From Streptomyces sp. TLI_146 (GTDB lineage Bacteria; Actinomycetota; Actinomycetes; Streptomycetales; Streptomycetaceae), in the NCBI RefSeq assembly GCF_002846415.1, contig NZ_PJMX01000001.1, positions 8,246,001-8,310,000 of the forward strand: a stretch of DNA of 64,000 nt, read 5' to 3'. The first letter of the stretch is position 1. Every line of letters starts with the position of its first letter. Under the pieces are notes generated by a model that worked only from the letters and a program-made list of their open reading frames with translations, had not been told where the DNA came from and did not search any database. The translations under genes and the position numbers were made by a program. Shown here in pieces: positions 16,390-26,030 of the stretch.

Positions 16390-18987
16390 ATGACTGAGCA
16401 GTACGTGTTGGATCTCCAACAGGTCGACGCGACGCAGGTCGCGGTCGTTGGCGGCAAGGGCGCGCATCTGGGCGCCCTGTCGGGGATCGACGGCATCCGT
16501 GTGCCGGGCGGCTTCTGTGTGACGACGGACGCCTTCCGGCGGGTCATGGCCCAAGTGCCGTCGATCGAGGACCGGCTCGATCAGCTGGCGCGCCTGGACC
16601 CGGACGACCGGGAGGGGATCCGCACGCTCAGCGCGCAGATCCGCCGGACCATCGAAGGGATCGCCATCCCGGGTGATCTCGCGACGGCCATCACCCGCGC
16701 GCTCGCCCGCTTCGGCGAGCAAGCCGCCTACGCCGTCCGGTCCAGCGCGACGGCAGAGGACCTGCCGACGGCCTCCTTCGCGGGCCAGCAGGACACGTAC
16801 CTGAACGTCATGGGACCGACCGCGATCCTCCAGCACATCAGCCGGTGCTGGGCCTCGCTGTTCACCGAGCGGGCCGTGACCTACCGCCGACGCAACGGCA
16901 TCGACCACCGCGCGGTCCACATGGCCGTGGTCGTGCAGCGGATGGTCTTCCCGCATGCGGCGGGCGTCCTGTTCACGGCCGACCCCATCACGGGCAACCG
17001 GAAGACCGCCACCGTGGAGGCCGGTTTGGGCCTCGGCGAGGCCCTGGTCTCCGGCCTGGTGAACCCGGACGTCTTCACGGTGCGACACGACGAAGTCGTC
17101 GCCAAGGCGATCGCCGCCAAAACGCGAGCCCTTCGCGCCCTGCCGGCCGGCGGTACGGAGGAGATGGCGATCGACTCGCGACGGCAGGAGCACCCGGCGC
17201 TGACGGATGCGCAGGTAGTGCGGCTCGTGCGGCTCGGGAGGCGGATCGAGGCGCACTTCGGCCGCCCTCAGGACATCGAATGGTGCCTGGCCGATGACCA
17301 CTTCCAGATCGTTCAGAGCCGGCCGATCACGACGTTGTTCCCCGTTCCCGACACTGGCGACCAGGAGAATCACGTCTACGTCTCCGTCGGCCATCAGCAG
17401 ATGATGACCGACCCCATGAAGCCCCTGGGGCTTTCCGTGTGGCAGCTGACAGCCATGGCGCCGATGCATGAGGCCGGCGGGAGGCTCTTCGTCGACGTCA
17501 CCCGGCGACTGGCCTCGCCCACCAGCCGCGCCGCCCTCCTGGACCTCATCGGGAGGGGCGATCCGCTGGTCAGGGACGCGCTGGAGACCGTACTCGACCG
17601 TGACGACTTCGTCCCGTCGCTCCCTGACGCGGGGCCCGCCGGGCCGCCGGCCAGTGGCGCGCCCGCACCGATCGAGACCGATCCGGCCATCGTCACCCAG
17701 CTGATCGAGCGCAACGAGGCGTCCGTCGACGCCCTGCGGCGCGACATCCGGACGAAGAGCGGACCGGAGCTGTTCGACTTCCTGCTGGAGGCCTTCGCGG
17801 ACCACAAGCGAGTCCTCGGTGACCCGCTGAGCATGCAGGCGATCATGGCGGGGATGGAGGCCACCTGGTGGCTCAACGACAAGCTGGGGGAGTGGCTGGG
17901 CGAGAAGAACGCGGCTGACACGCTCACGCTGTCGGCCCCCGGCAACGTCACGTCGGAGATGGGACTGGCGCTGCTCGACGTCGCGGACGTCGTCCGCCGA
18001 CAGCCGGAGGTGGTGGCGTTCCTGCAGGGAGTCGAGGATGAGGGCTTCCTGGAGGAACTGCCGAAGCTCGCGGGCGGGGCCGAAGTGCGCGACGCCGTGG
18101 AGGCCTATCTCGACCGGTACGGCATGCGCTGCGTCGGCGAGATCGACATCACGAGGCCGCGTTGGCGCGAGCGCCCGACCACGCTCGTGCCCGTGATCCT
18201 CGACAACGTCAGGAACTTCGAACCGGGGGCTGCCGAGCGGCGTTTCGAGGAAGGCCGGCAGAAGGCGCGGCAGAAGGAACAGGACGTGCTGTCACGCTTG
18301 CGGGCCCTGCCGGACGGCGACCGGAAAGCCGACGAGGCCAAGCGGATGATCGACCGGGTCCGCACCTTCATCGGATACCGGGAGTACCCGAAGTACGGCA
18401 TCATCAGCCGCTACTTCGTCTACAAGCAGGCCCTGCTGGAGGAGGCCGAGCGCCTGGTCCGGGCCGGTGTGCTTCCTGAGCAGGAGGACGTCTTCTACCT
18501 CACGTTCCAGGAGTTCCACGACGCCGTGCGCTCGAAGCAGGTGGACGACCGGCTCATCCGGCAGCGCAAAGACGCGTTCCGTTCGTACCAGGCGCTCACA
18601 CCGCCCCGCGTGCTCACCTCGGACGGCGAAGCCCTCACCGGGGCGTACCGGCGTGACGACGTGCCGGCCGGCGCCCTGGTCGGCCTGCCGGTTTCCGCCG
18701 GGACCATCGAGGGGCGGGCCCGCGTCATCCTCGACATGGCGGAGGCCGATCTCGAAGCGGGCGACATCCTGATCACGGCCTATACGGATCCCAGCTGGTC
18801 ACCCCTGTTCGTCGCGATCGCGGGACTGGTGACGGAGGTGGGCGGCCTGATGACCCATGGCGCGGTGATCGCCCGGGAGTACGGCTTGCCCGCCGTCGTG
18901 GGCGTGGCGCAGGCCACCCGGCTGATCCGGGACGGCCAGCGGATCCGCGTGCACGGAAGCGACGGGTACGTCGAGATCCTGCCCTGA
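16390..18987 (+). CDS. rph: Rifampin phosphotransferase (rifamycin-inactivating)
   Basis: 865 residues, matching the usual length of about 865. ATG 16390 has GGAGG 8 nt upstream. The N-terminal ATP-binding domain has VGGKGAHLGAL and AVRSSATAEDLPTASFAGQQDT; a central rifamycin-binding domain rich in helices follows; and the C-terminal PEP-synthase-like swivelling domain contains GGLMTHGAVIAREYGLPAVVGV with His823 as the phosphocarrier residue (His825 in the Listeria enzyme). The enzyme transfers the beta-phosphate of ATP to the C21 hydroxyl of rifamycins and so gives resistance. It is a single-gene unit; the palindrome at 16350-16373 is the most visible candidate control element. Confidence 0.93.
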   Translation: MTEQYVLDLQQVDATQVAVVGGKGAHLGALSGIDGIRVPGGFCVTTDAFRRVMAQVPSIEDRLDQLARLDPDDREGIRTLSAQIRRTIEGIAIPGDLATAITRALARFGEQAAYAVRSSATAEDLPTASFAGQQDTYLNVMGPTAILQHISRCWASLFTERAVTYRRRNGIDHRAVHMAVVVQRMVFPHAAGVLFTADPITGNRKTATVEAGLGLGEALVSGLVNPDVFTVRHDEVVAKAIAAKTRALRALPAGGTEEMAIDSRRQEHPALTDAQVVRLVRLGRRIEAHFGRPQDIEWCLADDHFQIVQSRPITTLFPVPDTGDQENHVYVSVGHQQMMTDPMKPLGLSVWQLTAMAPMHEAGGRLFVDVTRRLASPTSRAALLDLIGRGDPLVRDALETVLDRDDFVPSLPDAGPAGPPASGAPAPIETDPAIVTQLIERNEASVDALRRDIRTKSGPELFDFLLEAFADHKRVLGDPLSMQAIMAGMEATWWLNDKLGEWLGEKNAADTLTLSAPGNVTSEMGLALLDVADVVRRQPEVVAFLQGVEDEGFLEELPKLAGGAEVRDAVEAYLDRYGMRCVGEIDITRPRWRERPTTLVPVILDNVRNFEPGAAERRFEEGRQKARQKEQDVLSRLRALPDGDRKADEAKRMIDRVRTFIGYREYPKYGIISRYFVYKQALLEEAERLVRAGVLPEQEDVFYLTFQEFHDAVRSKQVDDRLIRQRKDAFRSYQALTPPRVLTSDGEALTGAYRRDDVPAGALVGLPVSAGTIEGRARVILDMAEADLEAGDILITAYTDPSWSPLFVAIAGLVTEVGGLMTHGAVIAREYGLPAVVGVAQATRLIRDGQRIRVHGSDGYVEILP

Positions 18988-19125
18988 GCGGCCCACCGAG
19001 CGACCAGGTCACCACCGGACATCACGGCTCGTGAGCTGGCTGGGCGATATGTTCAGGTCTGGCGAAGCGAAGCGCACCAAGACGACAGGTGGAGTACGGC
19101 CGGGGCGCTTCGCGGTGGGACAAGG

Positions 19126-19893
19126 ATGAGCGTGGAGAGGGGAAGCGTGGAGGATCTGCCCACGTCGGCGACGGAGCCTGACGGCTGCGTGGTCGTGCGC
19201 GTGCTCAGTTACAACGTCCGCTCGATGCGCGACGACGTCGACGCTCTCGGCCGGGTGATCCGAGCCTGTCGGCCCGATGTGGTGTGTGTTCAGGAGGCGC
19301 CGCGGTTCTTCCGCTGGCGCAAGGCCGCCGCCCGCCTGGCAAGGACCTCCGGACTCGTCTACGTCACGGGCGGCGCCACCGCCTCCGGCCCCCTGATCCT
19401 CTCCTCGCTCCGCGCTCACGTGGAGCGCACCGAGGACGTCCTGCTGCCCCGCACCCCCGGCCTGCACCAGCGCGGCTTCGCGACCGCCGTGCTGCGGTTC
19501 GGCCGGGCCCGGCTCGGCGTGCTCAGCTGCCACCTGAGCATCGACGACCAGGAGCGCTACGGGCAGGGCAGGCTGCTCCTCGGCCAACTGGCCGCCATGG
19601 ACGTGCCGCACGCCGTCGCCGCGGGCGATTTCAACGACCGGCCCGACGGCCGTACCTTCGGCCTGCTCGCGGGCGCCCTACAGGACGGCTGGGCGACGAA
19701 GCCGTGGGGGCGGGAGCACACCACCCGGTTGGGCGATCCGTTGCAGCGGATCGACGCCGTCTTCGCCACGGAGGGGGTTCAGGTGCTGGGGTGCGGGGTG
19801 CCGATGGGGCTCCCCGGAGTCGTGGAACGGGACCTTAGAGCGGCCACGGATCACCTGCCGGTGCTGGCTGCATTGCGGGTTCCCCCTGCCTAG
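19126..19893 (+). CDS. Endonuclease/exonuclease/phosphatase-family protein
   Basis: 255 residues of the Mg-dependent DNase I/inositol phosphatase fold: LSYNVRSM with the conserved Asn, VVCVQEAP with the metal-binding Glu (around residue 52), SCHLS, AAGDFNDRP (Asp/Asn pair) and the catalytic ATDHLPVLA near the C-terminus. No signal peptide is evident. The ATG at 19126 is used; GTG 19147, better placed behind AGAGGGG, is a good alternative that removes 7 residues. Substrate (nucleic acid, phospholipid or sugar phosphate) cannot be told. It ends 46 bp before the convergent ligase gene. Confidence 0.85.
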   Translation: MSVERGSVEDLPTSATEPDGCVVVRVLSYNVRSMRDDVDALGRVIRACRPDVVCVQEAPRFFRWRKAAARLARTSGLVYVTGGATASGPLILSSLRAHVERTEDVLLPRTPGLHQRGFATAVLRFGRARLGVLSCHLSIDDQERYGQGRLLLGQLAAMDVPHAVAAGDFNDRPDGRTFGLLAGALQDGWATKPWGREHTTRLGDPLQRIDAVFATEGVQVLGCGVPMGLPGVVERDLRAATDHLPVLAALRVPPA

Positions 19894-19939
19894 GGCCGGT
19901 CGTAGCGCGATTCCCCCCCGCCATGCCGTGGGGGCACCG

Positions 19940-21472
19940 TCACGGATTCTCGCCGTGCACCGCGGCCCGTCTGACCTTGCCCATGGAGCTCTTCGGCAGT
20001 GAGGCGACGAAGTGGACCTCGGCGGGAACCTGGTGCGGCAGGAGTCGGGTGCGGCAGTAGGACGTCAGCTCCGTCGCGGACAGCGGGGCTCCCGCGACGA
20101 CGGTGGCCCGTACACGCTCGCCGGTGCCGTCGGTCGTCTCGCCCCACACCACCGCCTCGGCGACCGAGGGGTGGGCCAGCAGGATCTGCTCCACCTCAAG
20201 GGGGTTCACCTTCTTGCCGCCCACGTTGATGAAGGAGCCCTTGCGTCCGACCAGGTGCAGCTGGCCTTCGGGGCCGAGGCGAGCCACGTCGCCGGTCTCG
20301 TACCAGCCGTCACGAAAGGCCCGCCGGGTGGCTTCGGGGTGGCCGAGGTAGTGCGTGAACATCGCGGGCGTCCGCACCAGCAGCGCCCCCTCCTCGCCCG
20401 GTGGCACCTGGTGTCCGCGCTCGTCGACGACACGGACCCGTACGCCGGGCATGGGGCGGCCCACGCCGAGGTCCGTGCCCGCGCCGTCCTCGGGACGCCG
20501 TGCGGCGATGACTCCGGCCTCCGTGCAGCCGTAGACCTGCTGGATGTCCAGCCCGAGCCGCTCCCTGGCCCGCTGTGCCACGGCAGGTGGCAGGGCCGCC
20601 CCCGAGGAGAGGCACAGCCGCAGGGCGTCCGGCGGGCGCGGGGGAGACGAGCCCGCTGCCGCCGCACGCGTCGCGAGGTCGTAGACCATGGGGGCGGCGA
20701 CGAGCACCGTGCAGGCGTGCTCGTCCAGGGCCCGCAGCAGTTGTGCGGGGGAGAAGCGGCGGAGGAGGACGAGCTGCGCCCCGGCCCGCAGAGCGGTGAC
20801 GAGTCCGGCGACCATGCCGAAGGAGTGCAGCAGCGGTACGGCGGCCAGGATGCGGTCGTCCGCGGTGATGCCGTAGGCGCGTGTGTAGATGTCGCCGCCG
20901 TTGGCGAGGTTGCGCTGTGTGTGGACGGCCGCTTTGGGCTCTCCGGTCGAGCCGGAGGTGTACTGGTGGAGGAAGGGGGCGTCGGGCGTGGCGGTGGTCG
21001 GCGGCTCGTCGCCGCCGGACTCCGGCGAGGGTGTGTCGCCCGGGTCCTCCACGGGGATGAACGGGCAGTCGAGCGGATCGTGGTCCTTGAGGCCGTTCAG
21101 TGCGGTGAGTCTCGTCGTGTGCCCCACGATGGCCATTTGGCCCAACGTGCCTCGTAGAACGGTCAGTTGGGAGCGGGGTGTGCCAGGTTCGAGGGGGACC
21201 AGGCGCAGTCCGAGGTGCGCGGCGGCGAGGAAGGCGACGACGCAGTCCGGGGTGTTCTCCAGAAGCAGCCCCGTCGTGACGTGCTCGGTGAGGCCGTGAG
21301 AGCTGAAGCGGTGTGCGGTGGCTCGTACCTGCGCGTGCAGCTCACCGTAGGTGAGGACGTCGTCATCACAGCGTACGGCGACGGCATGGGGGCGGGCTCG
21401 GGCGGCGCTTTCAAGTAACACCCCCAGAGTTGTGGGAAGTTGGTGCACTTCGGTGTCAGACGCGGTGGCCAT
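19940..21472 (-). CDS. AMP-forming acyl/aryl/aminoacyl ligase (ANL superfamily)
   Basis: 510 residues with every core adenylation motif: the P-loop TSGSTGEPKAAVH, YGCTEAGV, YETGDVARL, the hinge GRKGSFINVGGKKVN and the catalytic lysine in LPKSSMGKVRR. There is no attached carrier domain. In this neighbourhood it most simply activates an acid for the stand-alone carrier protein at 43111 or for CoA. The ATG at 21472 lies inside the end of the ABC transporter gene (17-nt overlap), so it is the third gene of a minus-strand operon. Substrate not predictable by eye; the short A3-A6 region suggests a fatty or aryl acid ligase more than a standard NRPS A domain. Confidence 0.88.
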   Translation of the reverse strand: MATASDTEVHQLPTTLGVLLESAARARPHAVAVRCDDDVLTYGELHAQVRATAHRFSSHGLTEHVTTGLLLENTPDCVVAFLAAAHLGLRLVPLEPGTPRSQLTVLRGTLGQMAIVGHTTRLTALNGLKDHDPLDCPFIPVEDPGDTPSPESGGDEPPTTATPDAPFLHQYTSGSTGEPKAAVHTQRNLANGGDIYTRAYGITADDRILAAVPLLHSFGMVAGLVTALRAGAQLVLLRRFSPAQLLRALDEHACTVLVAAPMVYDLATRAAAAGSSPPRPPDALRLCLSSGAALPPAVAQRARERLGLDIQQVYGCTEAGVIAARRPEDGAGTDLGVGRPMPGVRVRVVDERGHQVPPGEEGALLVRTPAMFTHYLGHPEATRRAFRDGWYETGDVARLGPEGQLHLVGRKGSFINVGGKKVNPLEVEQILLAHPSVAEAVVWGETTDGTGERVRATVVAGAPLSATELTSYCRTRLLPHQVPAEVHFVASLPKSSMGKVRRAAVHGENP

Positions 21473-23366
21473 CGATCACGCTCTCCTCTCCGTTCTGGTC
21501 CGCGAGTCCGTTCGCCGGTGTCACCGCTCGCGCGTACGGCGCGGGGCGGCGGGCCGGACGCTCGGGGTCGTCGGCGGGGTCGTCGTCGGGCTGCTGGTGG
21601 CGGAAGTAGCGGTCGTAGAGGCGGCGGTAGGCTCCGCCGTGGGCCAGCAGGGTCGTGTGGTCGCCCTCCTCGATGATCCGGCCGTCGTCGACGACGACGA
21701 TCGTGTCCGCCTTGCGGACGGTGGGCAGACGGTGGGCGACGACGATGGTCGTGCGGTCCGCGGCGAGTGCCTCCAGTCCCTCCTGGATCTGTGCCTCCGT
21801 CAGGGGATCGATGCTGGCCGTGGCCTCGTCGAGGATCAGTACGGGGGCGTCCTGGAGGAAGACGCGGGCGAGGGCGACGATCTGCCGCTGGCCGGTGGAG
21901 AGATTGCGCCCGCCCTCGTCGATGGGGGTGTCCAGGCCCTGCGAGAGCGGTGCCAGCCAGTCGCCGCCCGCCACCGCGCGCGCGGCGGCCTCGATCTCGT
22001 CCCGTCCGGCACCCGGTCGGCCACGGGCGATGTTGTCCGCCACCGTCCCGGAGAAGAGGAACGGCGTCTGCGTCACCACGCCGAGGCAGCGCCGGTACTC
22101 GTCGAGGTCCAGGGTTCGCACGTCAAGGCCGTCGACGTCGATGCTGCCCTGCTGGAATTCGTAGGCGCGCATGATCAGCCGCACCACGCTGGACTTGCCC
22201 GCCCCGGTGTGCCCCACGAGTGCCACGGTGCGGCCCGCCGGAATGGTCAGGCTCACGCCCTTGAGGACGGGATGGTCGGCGTCGTAGCCGAAGTGGACGT
22301 CGCGCAGCGTGAACTCGCCGCGCAGGCGTGGCACCGGGACCCGGTCGCGCTGACGCACCGTCGGTTCGCGGTCGACGAGCGCGAAGACCCGCTCTCCCGC
22401 GGCCAGGCCCTGCTGAAGCTGGCTCCAGAAGGAGGCGATGCTGGTGAGGGGGGACCAGAAAAGAGCCAGGGCCTCCAGGAACAGCACCCACTCGCCCGCC
22501 GACACGGAGCCCGCGTCGACGCCGTGGCCGCCGACCAGGACCACGGCGACCGTGCCCAGTCCCGTGAGCGAGATCAGCAGCGGGAAGATGCCGCTGAACA
22601 GGCGGTTCAGCCGCACACTGGCCTGGAACCACTGGTGGTTGACCGCGTGCAGCTCGGCTTGCGCGGACTGCTGGTGGCTGTGGTTGCGCGCCACGGCGAT
22701 GCCCCGCAGGGTCTCCTGGACGTATCCGTTGACCTCGGCCAGCGCCTGCTGCTGCTGGCGCGAGGCGCTGCGGGCGGCGCGGCGGAAGGCGAGGCTGACG
22801 GCGACGATGAGCGCGGCCACCAGAGCCGTCACCAGGGCCAGCGGCACATTGATCACGAAGAGGGCGGTCAGCAGGATCACGATCATCAGTACTTGACCGA
22901 GCAGGCTGAGCGCCAGGCTGATCAGCGTCGCGAACGCCTGGGTGTCGTTGGTGACGCGGCTGACCACCACACCGGTGGGGTGGGCGTCGTGGAAGGTCAT
23001 GTCCTGGCGCATGGCCGCGGCGAACGCCTGCTCCCTCAGTTTGAGCACCACGTCACCGGCCAGTGTTCCGGTCGTGCGCTCCTGGAGAAGGGTGAGCAGC
23101 CAGGCGGTGATGCCCGCGACGAGGATGGCCGTGACCAGCAGTGCCAACCGGCCGTCGCCGTCGTCGTTCACGGCCGAGTCCACGGTCCGCGCGAGCAGCA
23201 GGGGCACGGCGCTGCCCGCGGTCGCCGCGATGATCACGGCGATGGTCACGAAGGTCACCGCTGTGGCCTTGCCGCGGAAGTACGGAGCGATACGGCGGGT
23301 CAGCTCGCGGTCGCCGTAGCGGCGGTCGTAGCCGTCCGGCTCGATGCCCTCCAGCAGATGGGCCAT
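21456..23366 (-). CDS. ABC exporter half-transporter B (canonical ATPase site)
   Basis: 636 residues: six transmembrane helices (about 35-330) followed by a nucleotide-binding domain. Walker A GHTGAGKSS, Walker B ending LILDEATASID with the catalytic Glu, and H-loop VVAHRL are intact, but the signature is LSTGQRQI instead of LSGGQ. The ATG at 23366 overlaps the TGA of the partner gene by one base (TGATG). Together with the upstream gene it should form a heterodimeric type-IV exporter for the product of the cluster or a lipid-like drug. It shares an operon with the AMP ligase. Confidence 0.92.
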   Translation of the reverse strand: MAHLLEGIEPDGYDRRYGDRELTRRIAPYFRGKATAVTFVTIAVIIAATAGSAVPLLLARTVDSAVNDDGDGRLALLVTAILVAGITAWLLTLLQERTTGTLAGDVVLKLREQAFAAAMRQDMTFHDAHPTGVVVSRVTNDTQAFATLISLALSLLGQVLMIVILLTALFVINVPLALVTALVAALIVAVSLAFRRAARSASRQQQQALAEVNGYVQETLRGIAVARNHSHQQSAQAELHAVNHQWFQASVRLNRLFSGIFPLLISLTGLGTVAVVLVGGHGVDAGSVSAGEWVLFLEALALFWSPLTSIASFWSQLQQGLAAGERVFALVDREPTVRQRDRVPVPRLRGEFTLRDVHFGYDADHPVLKGVSLTIPAGRTVALVGHTGAGKSSVVRLIMRAYEFQQGSIDVDGLDVRTLDLDEYRRCLGVVTQTPFLFSGTVADNIARGRPGAGRDEIEAAARAVAGGDWLAPLSQGLDTPIDEGGRNLSTGQRQIVALARVFLQDAPVLILDEATASIDPLTEAQIQEGLEALAADRTTIVVAHRLPTVRKADTIVVVDDGRIIEEGDHTTLLAHGGAYRRLYDRYFRHQQPDDDPADDPERPARRPAPYARAVTPANGLADQNGEESVIDGHRV

Positions 23367-25225
23367 CAGTGGCTCTCCTCCTTCGCGCCCGCGGTGTCCG
23401 GGCCGGTGGGCGCCGGCTTGCTCAGGTAGGGCGCGAAGATCCGGCGGTAGAGGGAACAGTCCCGCAGGAGGTGTTCGTGGCTGCCCTGGCCGACGATCCG
23501 GCCGGCGTCCAGGACGAGGATGTGGTCGGCCGCCCGGATGCGGGACAGCCGGGGGGTGACGAGGAACGTGGTGCGTCCGGCCGAGGCCTGGCGCATGGCG
23601 CGTTGCACCTCGTACTCGGTGGCGCTGTCGACGGCGCTGGTGGCGTCGTCCACGGCGAGGATCCGGGGGTCGGCGACCAGTGCGCGGGCGATGGCGAGGC
23701 GTTGGCGCTGTCCGCCGGAGAGGGTGACACCGCGCTGGCCGACGACGGTGTCGTAGCCGTTCTCGGTCGCCGTGATGAAGTCGTGTGCCTGGGCGATGCG
23801 GGCCGCGGCTTCCAGGCGGGCGCGGTCGGTGCCGGTGTCCGATCCGAGGCTGAGGTTGTCCGCGATGGTGCGGGAGAAGAGCACCACGTCCTGCTCGATG
23901 ACGGAGATGCGCGAGCGCAGCGACGTGGTGTCCCAGTCGGTGGTGGCGACGCCGTCGATCAGGACGTGCCCCGCGTCCGGTGTGTAGGTGCGGTTCAGCA
24001 GATGCAGCAGGGTGGACTTGCCGCTGCCGGTGGCGCCGACGATGGCCACGGTGGTGCCGGGGGCCACGTGGAACGACACGTCGCGCAGCACGGGTTTGCC
24101 GGGTTCGTAGCCGAAGGTGACGTTGTCCATGGCGACTTCGCCGGTGAGGGGCGCGATGTGCCGCCCGCCCCGCTCGTCCTCGTTCTCGGGGTCGTCGACG
24201 ACCTCCTTGATGCGCTGTGCTCCCGCCATGCCGAGGTAGATGAGTCCGAGGCTGAAGGACGCCAGCTGGGTGGGGGCTCGCAGGGTGCCCATCAGCCCCA
24301 GTACGGCGACGAGTTCGCCGATGGTCAGGGAGCCCGCGTGCAGCAGGATCACGGAGTGCACCAGGGCGCCGACCGTGGCGAGGGCCAGCAGCAGTGGGGG
24401 CAGGGCCAGTGCCTGGGTGCGGATCTGGCGTACGGAGGCGTCCCGGTAGGCCCTGGCCAGTTCGGCGAACCGGGCGCGCTCCTCGTCGGCTCCGCCGGTG
24501 GATCCCACCACTTCGATCCCGGCGATGCTCTCCGAGGCCTGGGCCGTCATGTCGCCGAAGCGTTCGCGTGCGAGGTCGGACACGGGTTCCAGGCGCCGTC
24601 CGTGCTCGGCCAGGGCCACGGCGAACAGCAGCACGAAGGAAAAGGGGGAGAGCAGCAGCCGCCAATCCACCAGGGCGATGAAGACGATCGGCATCAGGAT
24701 GTTCAGCGCCAGATCGACGGCCAGGTCGAAGCCGGGCGACACCATCAGGTTCAGTGACTCCGCGTCGCCGGTGGCCCGGGCCGACAGGTCGCCGACCCGA
24801 CGCCGGTTGAAGTAGCTCTGGCCCTTGCGGAGCAGGCTGGCGAAGACCTGGGCGCGCGCGTTGCGTTCCAGTCCGCTGGCGAAGGACTCCAGGCAGTAGG
24901 TGGACATGATGCCGCCCAACGCCCGGACGACCACGAGTGCGAGGAGTACCGCGACGATGCCGTGGAAGGCGCCGAAGTCGGGTGTCCCGTCGTCCTGGTC
25001 GAGGACGGCGTCGAAGGCCAGACCGGTGACCAGGGGGATCGCCGCGGTCAGTGTCTGCCAGGCCAGGCTGCCCAGCAGGAACAGGGCGATGTACGGCCTG
25101 AAGGGCCGCATCTGCGCGAGCAGCCAGCGGGGCACGCTGTCCTGAGCGCCTGCGCCGGACTCCGGCAGGGGAGGGGCACTCGGGCCGGCCGGATCCTCCC
25201 CGCGCGGGATGGTCTCGGCGGTCAT
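23366..25225 (-). CDS. ABC exporter half-transporter A (degenerate ATPase site)
   Basis: 619 residues, ATG 25225 behind GGAGAG. Six transmembrane helices and a nucleotide-binding domain with Walker A GATGSGKST and a canonical LSGGQRQR signature. The Walker B is ILAVDDATSAVD, so the catalytic Glu is Asp, and the H-loop reads FLVTPRLS, so the switch His is Pro. This is the pattern of the non-catalytic half in heterodimeric exporters such as TM287/288 and BmrCD. It is the first gene of the minus-strand wing of the cluster, facing an 800-bp regulatory region. Confidence 0.92.
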   Translation of the reverse strand: MTAETIPRGEDPAGPSAPPLPESGAGAQDSVPRWLLAQMRPFRPYIALFLLGSLAWQTLTAAIPLVTGLAFDAVLDQDDGTPDFGAFHGIVAVLLALVVVRALGGIMSTYCLESFASGLERNARAQVFASLLRKGQSYFNRRRVGDLSARATGDAESLNLMVSPGFDLAVDLALNILMPIVFIALVDWRLLLSPFSFVLLFAVALAEHGRRLEPVSDLARERFGDMTAQASESIAGIEVVGSTGGADEERARFAELARAYRDASVRQIRTQALALPPLLLALATVGALVHSVILLHAGSLTIGELVAVLGLMGTLRAPTQLASFSLGLIYLGMAGAQRIKEVVDDPENEDERGGRHIAPLTGEVAMDNVTFGYEPGKPVLRDVSFHVAPGTTVAIVGATGSGKSTLLHLLNRTYTPDAGHVLIDGVATTDWDTTSLRSRISVIEQDVVLFSRTIADNLSLGSDTGTDRARLEAAARIAQAHDFITATENGYDTVVGQRGVTLSGGQRQRLAIARALVADPRILAVDDATSAVDSATEYEVQRAMRQASAGRTTFLVTPRLSRIRAADHILVLDAGRIVGQGSHEHLLRDCSLYRRIFAPYLSKPAPTGPDTAGAKEESH

Positions 25226-26030
25226 CGGCTCTCCTTGTCTGTGTCGACGGCCGTGGAGTCCTCGGACCCGGAGAGGTCCGGAAAAGACAATCGGCGCATG
25301 GTTTTCGGCCACGGTTCAGCGAATTCCCGGCTGCACGGCACGCCGGGGATTTCCGGCCCGTCCTGTGAATTGGGCTGGGCTGGAAGGGGAGTGCGGCGGG
25401 GGCGACTCGGTGTGCCGCGGGTGCACTCGCGGGCAGGAAACGGGTGTACGGGTGGGGCATACGGGCGTGCGGTACGGGCAAAGGTGCTGTCCCCGGGTAT
25501 AGGTGCACGTGTGCGCACCCGGCGCGTATTGATGGAGCGCAATCGGAGTATTGAGACGGTGTGACCGAAGTCGTGGGCGGACTTGGCCGGATGAGGGTCG
25601 TAGCTGTTCAGAGAGGTTTCGATGGGGGCGGACGGCGCATCTTCGGCATCATGGATTTCCCTGGCACGCGAACGGTCCGGGGCGTGCCGTGGCATGGAAG
25701 CTACTTGTTTTCACGGCGAAACGAAAGTCCGCCCATGAGTTGCGCAAACAGCTTGTGCTTGAAAATTAAATCAATGCCTGAAGGGGCCTCCAATCGAAAA
25801 TTTCGGGCCGCCTGGCCTGAATGGGATGCGTCAAGTTGAATGGTTGATCTCACTCGAATCGTGTGGGTACTGTGATGAGCTCCAGTGCTGGAACGGGTGT
25901 TCAAGTGAGCCGCTATTGCCTGTGCGCGATGGTGAGTCGGCCACAGCCTGACCGTGGACGGCGCGGGGGCGGCGGCATCTCCCCGCGCTGGATACGCCGG
26001 AGCGCGTGGCGGCAGTGAGGAGGAGTGAGA
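25226..26030. other. 805-bp divergent regulatory region between exporter operon and luxR-type gene
   Basis: No gene is supported. Bases 25720-25870 are clearly AT-richer than their surroundings, as expected for a promoter of the regulator. Three TACGGG hexamers at 25447, 25460 and 25473 repeat with a 13-bp period near the exporter side and could be regulator contacts. I see no strong -35/-10 pair and no RNA gene. Confidence 0.4.

Noticed and set aside
16180..17805. Minus-strand open frame of 541 codons opposite rph
   Set aside because: Antisense to the well-conserved ATP-binding domain of the phosphotransferase; no family resemblance.
21456..25508. A single 1350-residue protein covering both ABC genes
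   Set aside because: Only its last 636 residues are an ABC half-transporter; the first part is an out-of-frame reading of the partner gene, which has its own frame, start and ribosome-binding site.
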